Assembly (NCBI RefSeq): GCF_019890615.1
Contig: NZ_JAINVZ010000002.1
Span: 434,001 to 498,000 of the forward strand
Reading direction: 5' to 3'
Source of the DNA: Streptantibioticus parmotrematis
Lineage (GTDB): Bacteria; Actinomycetota; Actinomycetes; Streptomycetales; Streptomycetaceae
Length of the DNA: 64,000 bases
Part shown: positions 14,283 to 22,515 of the stretch, piece by piece
How positions within the stretch are numbered: position 1 is the stretch's first letter
How the letters are laid out: each line of letters starts with the position of its first letter
Program-made: the position numbers and the translations under genes
The notes under the pieces: generated by a model
What the model was told of the DNA's origin: nothing
Databases searched by the model: none
What the model saw: only the letters and a program-made list of their open reading frames with translations

Positions 14283-15377
14283 GTGGCGCGAGTCTCCGAC
14301 CGGCTTCCCGTCTTCCCCTGGGACCGCCTGGAGCCCTACAAGGCGGCGGCCGCCGCACACCCCGACGGTGTCGTGGACCTGTCGGTGGGCACCCCGGTCG
14401 ACCCGGTCCCGGCCGTCGTCCGGCGGGCGCTGACCGAGGCCGCCGACAGCCCGGGCTACCCGCTCACCTACGGAACGGCGGCGCTGCGCGAGGCGATCGC
14501 GGCCTGGTTCACCCGCCGCCTGTCCGCCGCCGTCGCCCCGGCCGACGTCCTGCCGCTGATCGGTTCCAAGGAACTCGTCGGCCTGCTGCCGCTCCTGCTC
14601 GACCTGCGTGAGGGCGACCAGGTCGCGTACCCGGCGCTCGCCTACCCCACCTACGAGATCGGCGCCCTGACCGCCCGCGCCGAACCGGTGACGTACGACG
14701 ACCCGGTGACCGACCTCGACCCGTCCCGGGTGCGGCTGCTGTGGCTCAACACCCCCTCCAACCCGACCGGCCGCACCCTGGGCGCCGCCGAACTGCGCCG
14801 GATCGTCGAGTGGGCGCGGGAACACGGCGTGCTGGTCGTCTCCGACGAGTGCTACGTCGAGCTGGGCTGGGAGACCGAGCCGGTCTCGGTGCTGCACCCG
14901 GAGGTCTGCGGCGCGGGCCACCAGGGCCTGATCGCGGTGCACTCGCTGTCCAAGCGGTCCAACTTCGCCGGGTACCGGGGCGCGTTCCTCGCCGGTGACC
15001 CGGCGGTCGTCAAGGAACTGCTGGCCGTGCGCAAGCACCTCGGCCTCATCGTCCCGGCCCCCGTGCAGAACGCGATGATCGCGGCGCTGGGCGACCAGGC
15101 CCACGTGGACGAGCAGCGCGAGCGCTACGCCCGCCGCCGGGCCGCGCTGCGCACCGCGTTCGAGGGCGCGGGCTTCCGCATCGAGCACAGCGAGGCGAGC
15201 CTGTACCTGTGGGCGACCCGCGGCGAGCCGTGCTGGGACACCGTGGGCGACCTCGCCGAGCACGGCATCCTGGTCGCCCCCGGCGAGTTCTACGGCCCGG
15301 GCGGGCGGGAGTTCGTCCGTATCGCCTTCACCGCCACCGACGAGCGCGTCGCGGCGGCGGTCGCCCGCCTCGGGTAG
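14283..15377 (+). CDS. dapC: Succinyldiaminopimelate transaminase
   Basis: A 364-residue class I/II PLP aminotransferase. It converts N-succinyl-2-amino-6-ketopimelate to N-succinyl-LL-diaminopimelate in lysine and peptidoglycan synthesis. The PLP lysine is K224 (HSLSKRSNFAGYR), the pyridine-binding aspartate is D188 (VSDECY), and N160 lies in LNTPSNPTG. YGTAALREAIAAWF is family-typical. It starts with GTG 14283 after AGAGAAGAG. dapE, the next step, is only 6 kb downstream at 21365, which strengthens the assignment. Confidence 0.93.
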   Translation: MARVSDRLPVFPWDRLEPYKAAAAAHPDGVVDLSVGTPVDPVPAVVRRALTEAADSPGYPLTYGTAALREAIAAWFTRRLSAAVAPADVLPLIGSKELVGLLPLLLDLREGDQVAYPALAYPTYEIGALTARAEPVTYDDPVTDLDPSRVRLLWLNTPSNPTGRTLGAAELRRIVEWAREHGVLVVSDECYVELGWETEPVSVLHPEVCGAGHQGLIAVHSLSKRSNFAGYRGAFLAGDPAVVKELLAVRKHLGLIVPAPVQNAMIAALGDQAHVDEQRERYARRRAALRTAFEGAGFRIEHSEASLYLWATRGEPCWDTVGDLAEHGILVAPGEFYGPGGREFVRIAFTATDERVAAAVARLG

Positions 15378-15386
15378 CGGCGCCGG

Positions 15387-15689
15387 TCAGAAGCGCGCCG
15401 ACGGTCCGGGCAGCACGGGCTCCGTCCCCAGCAAGGCGGAGCCCGCACCGGCGTCGGGCGCGGCGTGACAGGTGAAGCCGAGGCGCCCCAGCGCCCTGGC
15501 CACCTCGTCGGCGGTGAAGTCGCGGCGGTCCTGCCGGGTGATCACTTCACCCACCTGCTTGACGGGATAGGTGCGGCGGCCGATGGTCACCGACGCTCCG
15601 GTGACCTCCTCGGGTTTGACGCCCTTCATGGAGTGCTCCACCTCGCTCTTGACGAGGTCGAAGGCGAAACGGGCGATGATGCAGCGCAT
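15387..15689 (-). CDS. Small conserved actinobacterial protein
   Basis: A 100-residue protein starting MRCIIARFAFDLVKSEVEHS at ATG 15689. The middle (VTIGRRTYPVKQVGEVITRQ) is a beta-rich segment followed by a helix (DFTADEVARALGRLGFTCH). It has no signal peptide or membrane helix, and I do not know its function. It lies 80 bp after a DEAD-box helicase on the same strand and near a cold-shock gene, a grouping seen in other streptomycetes, so a role in cold adaptation or RNA handling is a reasonable guess only. Confidence 0.75.
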   Translation of the reverse strand: MRCIIARFAFDLVKSEVEHSMKGVKPEEVTGASVTIGRRTYPVKQVGEVITRQDRRDFTADEVARALGRLGFTCHAAPDAGAGSALLGTEPVLPGPSARF

Positions 15690-15769
15690 GGGGCCTCACC
15701 TGGCTCGGGGGGAAGGGGCGGGGATGACGTCCGTCCGGGGCCTGACCGGCCGTGGACGGCGCGGTGCGC

Positions 15770-17251
15770 TCACGCCGCGCCGCGCGCGGAGGAGCGGCGT
15801 CCGGGGCGGGCGGCGCGGGTGCGCCGGCCACGCGACGAGGCACCGCGCTTCGCACGCGGTTCCTCCGGCGCGCTGACGGTCACCGGGGTCCCCGTCGGGG
15901 TCCGGGCGCCGGTGATGCGGGTCAGCTCGGCTTCCCCGGAACGGACCCGGGCGGTGCGGGGCGTGATGCCCGCGGCGGACATCAACCGCTCGACGTCGCG
16001 CCGCTGCTCGGGCAGGACCAGGGTCACCACGCTGCCGGACGCGCCGGCCCGGGCGGTGCGCCCGCCGCGGTGCAGGTAGTCCTTGTGGTCGCCGGGCGGG
16101 TCGACGTTGACGACCAGGTCGAGGTCGTCGACGTGGATGCCGCGGGCCGCGACGTTGGTGGCCACCAGGGCCGTGACGTGCCCGGCCTTGAACTGGTCGA
16201 GGGTACGGGTGCGTTGGCCCTGGGACTTGCCGCCGTGCAGTGCCGCGGCGCGCACGCCGCTGCCGAGGAGATGGCGGGTGAGCCGGTCGACGGCGTGCTT
16301 GGTGTCGAGGAACATGATCACCTTGCCGTCACGGGCGGCGATCTCGGTCGTGGTGGCGTGCTTGTCGGCGGCGTGCACGTGCAGGACGTGGTGTTCCATC
16401 GTGGTGACCGCGCCCGCCGGGGGGTCGACGGAGTGGACCACCGGGTCGTGCAGGTAGCGGCGCACCAGGAGGTCGACGTTGCGGTCGAGGGTGGCCGAGA
16501 ACAGCAGGTGCTGCGCGGTGCCGGGAACCAGGTCGAGCAGGCTGGTGACCTGGGGGACGAAGCCCATGTCGGACATCTGGTCGGCCTCGTCCAGCACGGT
16601 GACGCCCACCTGGTCGAGGCGGCAGTCACCGCGGCCGACGAGGTCGTTGAGCCGTCCCGGAGTGGCGACGACGACCTCCGCCCCGCCCCGCAGCGCGCTC
16701 GTCTGGCGGCCGATCGACACACCGCCGACGATGGTGGTCACCCGCAGCCGCAGCGAACGGGCGTAGGGCGCGAGAGCGTCGGTGACCTGCTGGGCCAGCT
16801 CCCGGGTCGGCACCAGCACCAGGGCCAGCGGTTGCCTCGGTTGCGCCCTGCGCCCCGCGACACGGCTCAGCAGGGCCAGGCCGAACGCGAGGGTCTTGCC
16901 GGACCCGGTGCGCCCGCGGCCCAGGACGTCCCGGCCGGCCAGCGCGTTCGGGAGGGTGGCCGCCTGGATGGGGAAGGGGACCGACAGCCCCTCGGCGGTG
17001 AGCGACGCCAGCAGCTCGGCCGGCATGTCGAGGTCGGCGAAGGACGCGACAGGCGGCAGCTGCGGGGTGGTCGAGACCGGCAGGGCGAAGTCGCCCTGGG
17101 GCGTGACGGGACGCCCGGGTCGCCGGGAGGCGTTCGGGCCGCCGGACCGCCGGCCTCCTCGGGAGGCGGAACGGCCGCCCTTGCCGGAGCCGCGCGAGCC
17201 GGCGGCGGGGGTGCGGTCGTGACGGTCGGTCGTGCGCGTGGTGCGGTTCAC
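15770..17251 (-). CDS. DEAD-box ATP-dependent RNA helicase
   Basis: A 493-residue RNA helicase that unwinds structured RNA. The N-terminal 65 residues are basic and Gly/Ser-rich. The core shows the Q motif (PFPIQAATLP), Walker A (GRTGSGKT), PTRELA, TPGRL, DEAD (LDEADQMSDMGF), SAT, and HRGGRTARAG. A basic tail follows ([19 protein letters not shown]). GTG 17251 was selected because GGAAGG lies about six bases before it; the open frame continues about 100 codons upstream but that part is leader-like. It sits just downstream of a cold-shock gene and probably belongs to the cold response. Confidence 0.93.
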   Translation of the reverse strand: MNRTTRTTDRHDRTPAAGSRGSGKGGRSASRGGRRSGGPNASRRPGRPVTPQGDFALPVSTTPQLPPVASFADLDMPAELLASLTAEGLSVPFPIQAATLPNALAGRDVLGRGRTGSGKTLAFGLALLSRVAGRRAQPRQPLALVLVPTRELAQQVTDALAPYARSLRLRVTTIVGGVSIGRQTSALRGGAEVVVATPGRLNDLVGRGDCRLDQVGVTVLDEADQMSDMGFVPQVTSLLDLVPGTAQHLLFSATLDRNVDLLVRRYLHDPVVHSVDPPAGAVTTMEHHVLHVHAADKHATTTEIAARDGKVIMFLDTKHAVDRLTRHLLGSGVRAAALHGGKSQGQRTRTLDQFKAGHVTALVATNVAARGIHVDDLDLVVNVDPPGDHKDYLHRGGRTARAGASGSVVTLVLPEQRRDVERLMSAAGITPRTARVRSGEAELTRITGARTPTGTPVTVSAPEEPRAKRGASSRGRRTRAARPGRRSSARGAA

Positions 17252-17535
17252 GGGGAACCTTCCTCGATACGGCACGTATCGAGGAAATCCCGGCAGCCGT
17301 GGACGGCGAAAGGGACCGCAAGAACGAGCCGAGGGAAAAGCGGGCGACGCGGATTTCGGAAGAGCCGCGCCGGGTGCTTCGAACAGGCCGGGATTTCCGC
17401 GAAAAAAGGGCGGATTTCCCCGGTCCTCATGGCCGATGGGCCGAATGGCGTCGCCCGGACGAGGGGACCGTGGGGGCGGCGGCCGGAGATCGGTCGTGAA
17501 GCGGCCGTGATGCATGGCCGCGAAAAAGAAACGAG
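17252..17535 (-). promoter_or_regulatory. Structured 5' leader of the DEAD-box helicase
   Basis: A gene-free 284-bp stretch separates the cspA terminator from the helicase start. It contains a perfect 12-bp inverted repeat, GGAAATCCCGGC (17283-17294) against 17387-17398, ending about 20 nt before the helicase ribosome site. Two more copies of GCGGATTTC stand at 17349-17357 and 17410-17418. The same GGATTTC motif recurs in the cspA leader. A cold-sensitive leader RNA is plausible but untested. Confidence 0.5.
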
Positions 17536-17567
17536 CCGGGGCCCGCACCCATGGGTGTGGGCCCCGG
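17536..17567 (-). terminator. Intrinsic terminator of cspA-like gene
   Basis: CCGGGGCCC and CACCC (17536-17550) pair with GGGTG and GGGCCCCGG (17553-17567). In the minus direction the hairpin is followed by a T-rich run (17521-17532, TTTCTTTTTC), which is rare in this genome and makes a strong rho-independent terminator after the cold-shock gene. Confidence 0.85.
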
Positions 17568-17585
17568 TCGTCGGACGCGCAGGCG

Positions 17586-17789
17586 TCAGGCGGGAACGAT
17601 GTTCTCCGCCTGCGGGCCCTTCTGGCCCTGGGTGACGTCGAAGGTCACCTTCTGGCCCTCCTGGAGCTCACGGAAGCCCTGGGTGGCGATGTTCGAGTAG
17701 TGGGCGAAGACGTCGGCGCCGCCGCCGTCCTGCTCGATGAAGCCGAAGCCCTTTTCCGAGTTGAACCACTTCACGGTACCGGATGCCAT
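17586..17789 (-). CDS. Cold-shock domain protein (CspA family)
   Basis: A 67-residue single cold-shock domain that binds single-stranded RNA and DNA. RNP1 (KGFGFIEQ) and RNP2 (DVFAHYSNI) are intact, and the start [12 protein letters not shown] is diagnostic. AAGGAGAG precedes ATG 17789. It has a long leader, a strong terminator and a helicase gene downstream, which together suggest a cold-responsive RNA chaperone. Streptomycetes encode several such paralogues, so a specific letter is not assigned. Confidence 0.95.
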   Translation of the reverse strand: MASGTVKWFNSEKGFGFIEQDGGGADVFAHYSNIATQGFRELQEGQKVTFDVTQGQKGPQAENIVPA

Positions 17790-17960
17790 GTTTCTCTCCT
17801 TCGGGGGCAGTGCCCGAAATCCACACGGTGCGGATTTCGTGTCGCCGCGATGATGCCCCTGCCCGGAAAGCACACGGGGAGATGTAAAAGTACACACACC
17901 GGCCCGGGGGCGGTGGGAGTACTCGAAGTCTGTGGGAACCACAACTGCAACTAAAATCAA
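17790..17960 (-). promoter_or_regulatory. Long 5' leader and promoter region of cspA-like gene
   Basis: The 363 bp up to the next gene (18153) contain this leader and a terminator. The leader holds GAAATCC (17816-17822) pairing with GGATTTC (17832-17838) just upstream of the ribosome site. An AT-rich patch at about 17935-17960 is the likely promoter. Long leaders that fold differently with temperature are known for csp genes in other bacteria. Confidence 0.5.
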
Positions 17961-18090
17961 GGTAACACAGGTGCGGTCGCGGGGCGAGGGATCTTCCTTC
18001 GCCCCCATGGTCGCGACGGTGAATTTCAGGTGTTGCCAGGAGGGCGATACACGTTTTCGTCGTGGCCGCAAGGGGGCCCCAGAAGCCGAA

Positions 18091-18121
18091 GGGCCCGGGA
18101 AGCGGCGTGCTTCCCGGGCCC
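18091..18121 (-). terminator. Hairpin terminator after small secreted protein gene
   Basis: A perfect 13-bp stem, GGGCCCGGGAAGC (18091-18103) and its complement (18109-18121), with a 5-nt loop lies about 30 bp beyond the stop of the gene at 18153. There is no T-run, as is common for high-GC terminators. Confidence 0.75.
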
Positions 18122-18152
18122 GTTCGTGTCGCCGTCGGCGACGGCTGCCCGC

Positions 18153-18563
18153 CTACAGCGGCAGGCTGCTGACCGGCAGGGACTCCGCGGTGGAGTGCAG
18201 GTCCTTGGTCGGCAGGGTGTTGCCGGTCAGGCCGTGCACCGGGAGCTGGTCGGTGAGGTGGTTGTCCTTGGCGGCCTTGCTGAGCGTGCCCGTGGTCTCG
18301 CTCACCGTCTGCCGCGCGGCCGGTGCCAGGGTCTTCGCGGCGTTGCCGCCCGCCTCGTTGACGACGCCCGCGGCCTTGTGGGCGAGGCCGTCGGCCTTGC
18401 CGCTCAGGTTGGACGCGGAGTCGAGGTTGGTCAGTCCGCCCAGGTCGGGGGTGTGCGGCAGCCCGGCGGCCGACGCGGAGCCGGCGCCCAGGCCGACGAC
18501 GGGGGCCGCGGCCGCGACCAGCAGGGCGGCGCGGGCGATCCGACGCTTGAGGGGGAGGGACAT
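18153..18563 (-). CDS. Small secreted protein of unknown function
   Basis: A 136-residue exported protein. Residues 1-33 are a signal peptide (KRRIARAALLVAAAAPVVGL, cleavage after ASA). The mature part is polar, low in complexity and probably helical or disordered (NLDSASNLSGKADGLAHKAA, LAPAARQTVSETTG, LPTKDLHSTAESLP). A good ribosome site (AAAGGAG) precedes ATG 18563. Similar Streptomyces proteins are often labelled ATP-binding without evidence in the sequence; no nucleotide-binding motif is present. It is a single-gene unit with its own terminator. Confidence 0.8.
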   Translation of the reverse strand: MSLPLKRRIARAALLVAAAAPVVGLGAGSASAAGLPHTPDLGGLTNLDSASNLSGKADGLAHKAAGVVNEAGGNAAKTLAPAARQTVSETTGTLSKAAKDNHLTDQLPVHGLTGNTLPTKDLHSTAESLPVSSLPL

Positions 18564-18994
18564 GGTGCTCCTTTTACGGAGGGAGTGAAGACGGGACATC
18601 GGTCCGTCCGGCGGCCGGTCACCTGCGACCACCACCGCCCGGACGCCGTGACTACCGCGTGAGCCGCCGTAAAGTTGCGGTCGTTCGACGTAAAGAATTG
18701 GTAATGCGTCGCATAATAGCCTTTCGGGAGAATAGGGCATTCGTGACGGCGGACAGAAGGTTGATGAAACGTCACATCCCTTGCGGCGCAAGGGGGAAGT
18801 GCCCTCGGCGGTGACGGCCGGAAGCGGGCCCCGCGATTACTTGGCGCCGCACGCCGACCCTCTGACGGGTGGCCTCTCGCATTTTTGCCCGGTTCCTCCG
18901 CGAGGGCTGTCCGAACGCCCCCGCACGCCTGTCCGGAGCCGCGCCGGAGCCGTCCGGACCGCGGCCGCACGGGCGCCCGCACCGCGCTCCGGCC
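18564..18994 (-). promoter_or_regulatory. 431-bp gap with AT-richer promoter zone
   Basis: No gene is supported here. The segment 18660-18775 is distinctly lower in GC and contains CGTAAAG twice (about 18670 and 18690), GCATAATAG and TGATGAAACGTCAC, so it probably carries the promoter of the secreted-protein gene. The remainder next to 18995 shows nothing recognisable. Confidence 0.35.
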
Positions 18995-19969
18995 TCACCA
19001 CTCCCAGTGCACGCCGAACCTCGACGGCGGCAGATCCAGGCCGATCGTGTGGGCCGAGTGGTCGGCGGCGACGCGCAGGAGGCGTTCCGACGGGGTGGGC
19101 GCGCCGTGCGGCAGGTGGAAGGTGTGGCAGGTGCGGGGGATCGCGGCGGGGTGGAAACGGACCTCCACCACGCATTCGCGCACCGGACCCTGGAGGTTGA
19201 CGCAGCTCCAGCGCGACAGCGGCGGGGACTGCGTGTGCGTGTAGGTGTATTCGACGATCACGGTCTGGCCCCGGGAGAGCGGCTCGGCGAAGACCAGCTC
19301 CGCGGCCAGGATCCCCTTGCGCGGATCGTCGACCACCCGGCCGACCCGGCAGGAGCCGCGGGTGCGCAGGACGGGGGCGGGATTGGGTGTGTCCGCGCGG
19401 TAGGCGACGACGTAGCGGTCGGGGCCGTTGCACTCCGCGCGCAGCACGTGCCGGTTCCAGATCCTGGCCTCCCGGCCGCCCGCGTCCAGTTCGAGCACCT
19501 GGTGCCTGCTCAGGCACGTCAGCTGGGTGCCCCACCGGGGATCGACCCCGGTCAGCGCGCCGTCGAGGCTGCCCAGCCACACCTCCGCCATCCCCGGCCG
19601 GCCGGCGGCCCGGTCCAGCCAGCGCCCGCGCGGCTTGGGCGGTTCCAGCAGCGCGGTCAGCGCGCCCGCCGGGAGCCGCAGTATCCGTTCCAGCGTGGCG
19701 AGCGCCTTCAGGGCGTGGCTGCGCTCCGGCCGGTGCTGCCCCCGCTGCCACGCGCTGAGCGTGGCCACCGTGATCGGACATCCCGCCTCGGCCAGCCGGT
19801 CCTTGAGGCGGTGCAGGGTCAGCCCCCGCGCCTCGATGGCCGCCCGCAGCGCCACGCAGAACGGCCCGGTGCGCAGCAGTTCGACCAGGCACTCGGGCAG
19901 TGGTCCGCGATCGGCCGACGCCCTCGTGGCAGGGCGGGGCGGCGGCGGCACGGCGTTCGAGGATGACAA
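18995..19969 (-). CDS. HTH-domain protein, probable transcription regulator
   Basis: A 324-residue protein. Near the N-terminus (residues 20-75) is a degenerate XRE-like helix-turn-helix (LRAAIEARGLTLHRLKDRLA, then ITVATLSAWQRGQHRPERSH). The remaining 230 residues are beta-rich (RYVVAYRADTPNPAPVLRTR, LVFAEPLSRGQTVIVEYTYT, VVEVRFHPAAIPRTCHTFHL), unlike the usual DUF5753 partner. TTG 19969 was chosen because GGGAGG lies five bases upstream; GTG 20029 is the alternative. It is a standalone gene, and ligand and targets are unknown. Confidence 0.75.
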   Translation of the reverse strand: MSSSNAVPPPPRPATRASADRGPLPECLVELLRTGPFCVALRAAIEARGLTLHRLKDRLAEAGCPITVATLSAWQRGQHRPERSHALKALATLERILRLPAGALTALLEPPKPRGRWLDRAAGRPGMAEVWLGSLDGALTGVDPRWGTQLTCLSRHQVLELDAGGREARIWNRHVLRAECNGPDRYVVAYRADTPNPAPVLRTRGSCRVGRVVDDPRKGILAAELVFAEPLSRGQTVIVEYTYTHTQSPPLSRWSCVNLQGPVRECVVEVRFHPAAIPRTCHTFHLPHGAPTPSERLLRVAADHSAHTIGLDLPPSRFGVHWEW

Positions 19970-20336
19970 CCCGACCTCCCACTCGTAGCGCGTACCGGCG
20001 CGCGCCGAACGGGCCGCCCGCGCCCGCACGGCGCGTGGTTCCCGGTCGGAGCGGCGTCACAGCCCGCCCACAGGATGCCGCACTGTATCCGGCCACCCCG
20101 GAATCCGTCACTCCTGCTTCGCCGCACGGGACTTCAGGCCAGGTCGGAGCCCGCGGGGCCCGACGACGCCAACTCCCATGACACTTGACACGCCCTGGCT
20201 CATTGCCATGCACATGGCCGTTCATCAGGATTCCCCCCGTGCCCCGCAGGCCGCTCGCCCCCACCACCCCCACCGGTGCGGGAACGGCCTGCGGGAGCGC
20301 ATGCTCCACGATCCCCCCACACCAGACGGAGTCGTC
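19970..20336 (+). promoter_or_regulatory. Intergenic region with palindrome over candidate promoter
   Basis: This 367-bp gap divides the HTH gene (minus) from the C1 peptidase (plus). TTGACA at 20185-20190 is a consensus -35. About 17 bp on lies GCCATG-CA-CATGGC (20205-20218), a palindrome covering the expected -10 zone. It may be an operator for the peptidase gene. Nothing else is evident in the gap. Confidence 0.4.
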
Positions 20337-21233
20337 ATGCGCAGAAAGACCACCGCCCTCCTGCTCGCCGCCGCCCTCGGCGGCGGACTCACCCTGACCG
20401 CGGCGCCGATGAGCTTCGCCGCGGGCCCGGCCGCCGCGACCGCGCACCACCACTACGCCCTCGGCGCCCGGCTGTCCGTGCGCGTCACGCACCACACCGC
20501 CCCCTCCCACGCCGCGATCGAGCGCAGCCTCAAGGCGCTCTCCCCGCTCAGGTCCTCGATGCGCGCGAACGACGACGGCGGCGTCGACCTCAGCCAGTAC
20601 GCCGCGAGCCCCGGCGACCAGGGCCAGGTCGGCTCGTGCGTCGCCTGGGCCATCGACCACTCGGCCTACAGCGTCGAGGAGAACGAGCAGGGCATATCCG
20701 GCGGCCCGCAGGCCCCGATGTACACCTACGCGCAGATCGCGCAGGGCAACGACCAGGGCAGCACGCCCGAACAGAACTTCCAGATCGCCGAGTCGCAGGG
20801 CGTCGACGCCGACTCCGACTACAGCCAGGGCGACTACGACTACACCACGCAGCCCACGCAGGCCGAGACCGACAACGCCGCGAACTGGAAGCTGTCCGGA
20901 CACACCTCGCTGAGCACCGGTTCCGGCATCCAGTCGGACGTCGAGCAGGCCCTGTCCAACGGCGAGCCGGTGGTCATCACCATCCCGGTGTACAAGAGCT
21001 TCGAGGACATCACGGCGCAGCAGGCCACCGACTACTCGTACGCCCCGACCTCGGGCGACCAGTACATGGGCGACCACGAGATCACCATCATCGGCTACAA
21101 CGACCAGGGCGTGCGGGTCGAGAACTCCTGGGGCACCTCCTGGGGCGACCAGGGCTTCATCAACCTCTCCTGGGACTACCTGAGCGACCAGGTCAAGGAG
21201 GCCAACGCGGTCGGCAAGCTCGTCCAGAACTGA
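20337..21233 (+). CDS. Secreted papain-like C1 peptidase
   Basis: A 298-residue exported cysteine peptidase. The signal peptide covers residues 1-29 (LLLAAALGGGLTLTAAPMSF). The triad is complete: C101 in QGQVGSCVAWA, H247 in GDHEITIIGYND, and N263 in VENSWGTSWGDQGF. QGSCxAW-type spacing and the NSWG motif are diagnostic. The 55 residues between signal and catalytic domain may be a short propeptide. ATG 20337 follows GGAG. It probably degrades extracellular protein; no inhibitor gene is adjacent. C1 peptidases are less common in bacteria than serine types. Confidence 0.92.
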   Translation: MRRKTTALLLAAALGGGLTLTAAPMSFAAGPAAATAHHHYALGARLSVRVTHHTAPSHAAIERSLKALSPLRSSMRANDDGGVDLSQYAASPGDQGQVGSCVAWAIDHSAYSVEENEQGISGGPQAPMYTYAQIAQGNDQGSTPEQNFQIAESQGVDADSDYSQGDYDYTTQPTQAETDNAANWKLSGHTSLSTGSGIQSDVEQALSNGEPVVITIPVYKSFEDITAQQATDYSYAPTSGDQYMGDHEITIIGYNDQGVRVENSWGTSWGDQGFINLSWDYLSDQVKEANAVGKLVQN

Positions 21234-21364
21234 GCCGTCGGGCACCCGCCCGACCCACGACCGGCGTCAACCGCCGTGCCGGGGAAGCCCCTTGGCCGCT
21301 CCTCCCCGGCACGGCGGCCCGCTCGTGATCCCGGCCCGCACGGCCCCCGGGTAGGGTCGCGGGC

Positions 21365-22450
21365 ATGAGCACTCCCGCCCGGCCCGAGCAGCCCGTACTC
21401 GACCTGAGCCAGGACGCGGTCGCCGTCACCGCGCAGCTGGTGGACGTCCCCTCGGTCAGCCGTGAGGAGAAGACGCTCGCCGACGCCGTCGAACACGCGC
21501 TGCGCGCCCTGCCCCACCTGACCGTCGACCGCGACGGCGACGCGGTCGTGGCCCGCACGGACCTCGGCCGCGCCGAACGCGTCGTGCTCGCCGGACACCT
21601 CGACACCGTGCCGATCGCCGACAACGTGCCGTCCCGGCGGGCGGACGGCCTGCTGCACGGCTGCGGCACCACCGACATGAAGTCCGGCGTCGCCGTCCAG
21701 CTGCGCGTCGCCGCCACCCTGCCCGAGCCCAACCGCGACCTGACCCTCGTCTTCTACGACGCCGAGGAGATCGCGGCCGAGTTCAACGGGCTGGGGCGCC
21801 TGGTCGAGCGGCACCCCGACTGGCTCGCGGGCGACTTCGCCGTCCTGCTGGAGCCCACCAACGCCGAGGTGCACGGCGGCTGCCAGGGCACCCTGCGGGT
21901 CCGGGTCACCACCACCGGCAAGCGCGCCCACTCCGCCCGCAGCTGGCTCGGCGACAACGCCATCCACAAGGCCGCCCCGATCCTCGCCCGCCTCGCCGCC
22001 TATGCGCCGCGCCGGGCCGAGATCGACGGCCTGGTCTACCCCGAGGGCCTCAACGCGGTCCTCATCGAGGGCGGCCACGCGGGCAACGTCATCCCCGACT
22101 CCTGCGCGGTCACCGTCAACTACCGCTTCGCCCCCGACCGCAGCGAGGCGCAGGCGCTGGACCACGTGCGCGAGGTGTTCGACGGCTTCGACGTCGAGCT
22201 GACCGACTCCGCGCCCGGCGCGCTGCCCGGCCTCGCCCACCCGGCCGCCGCCGCGTTCGTCGGTGTCGTCGGGACCGAGCCGAAGGCCAAGGAGGCGTGG
22301 ACCGACGTGGCCCGCTTCTCCGCGCTCGGCATCCCGGCCGTCAACTACGGCCCCGGCGACCCGGCGCTCGCCCACACCCGCGAGGAGTACGTGGCCGAGG
22401 CGGCCGTCCTGGAGTGCGAGGAGCGGCTGCGGCGCTGGCTGTCCGCGTAA
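21365..22450 (+). CDS. dapE: Succinyl-diaminopimelate desuccinylase
   Basis: A 361-residue M20-family zinc hydrolase that removes succinate from N-succinyl-LL-diaminopimelate in lysine and cell-wall synthesis. Metal ligands and catalytic residues are H78 and D80 (LAGHLDTVP), D104 (GTTDMKSG), E134-E135 ([12 protein letters not shown]), E163-type [13 protein letters not shown] and a late His near HTREEYV. The dimerisation lid spans about 175-290. It lies in the same neighbourhood as in mycobacteria (next to a LOG-family gene) and 6 kb from dapC. Confidence 0.95.
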   Translation: MSTPARPEQPVLDLSQDAVAVTAQLVDVPSVSREEKTLADAVEHALRALPHLTVDRDGDAVVARTDLGRAERVVLAGHLDTVPIADNVPSRRADGLLHGCGTTDMKSGVAVQLRVAATLPEPNRDLTLVFYDAEEIAAEFNGLGRLVERHPDWLAGDFAVLLEPTNAEVHGGCQGTLRVRVTTTGKRAHSARSWLGDNAIHKAAPILARLAAYAPRRAEIDGLVYPEGLNAVLIEGGHAGNVIPDSCAVTVNYRFAPDRSEAQALDHVREVFDGFDVELTDSAPGALPGLAHPAAAAFVGVVGTEPKAKEAWTDVARFSALGIPAVNYGPGDPALAHTREEYVAEAAVLECEERLRRWLSA

Positions 22451-22515
22451 CGCGGCAGGTGTACGTAGGCTGCATGCAGGGCCCGGCGGGTGGCCGGGGC
22501 AGGAGGGAGTGCGAC

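Noticed and set aside
13767-15263. A 498-codon open frame on the minus strand.
   Set aside because: It lies opposite fdxA and dapC, both of which show complete family motifs. No domain is recognisable in the antisense reading.
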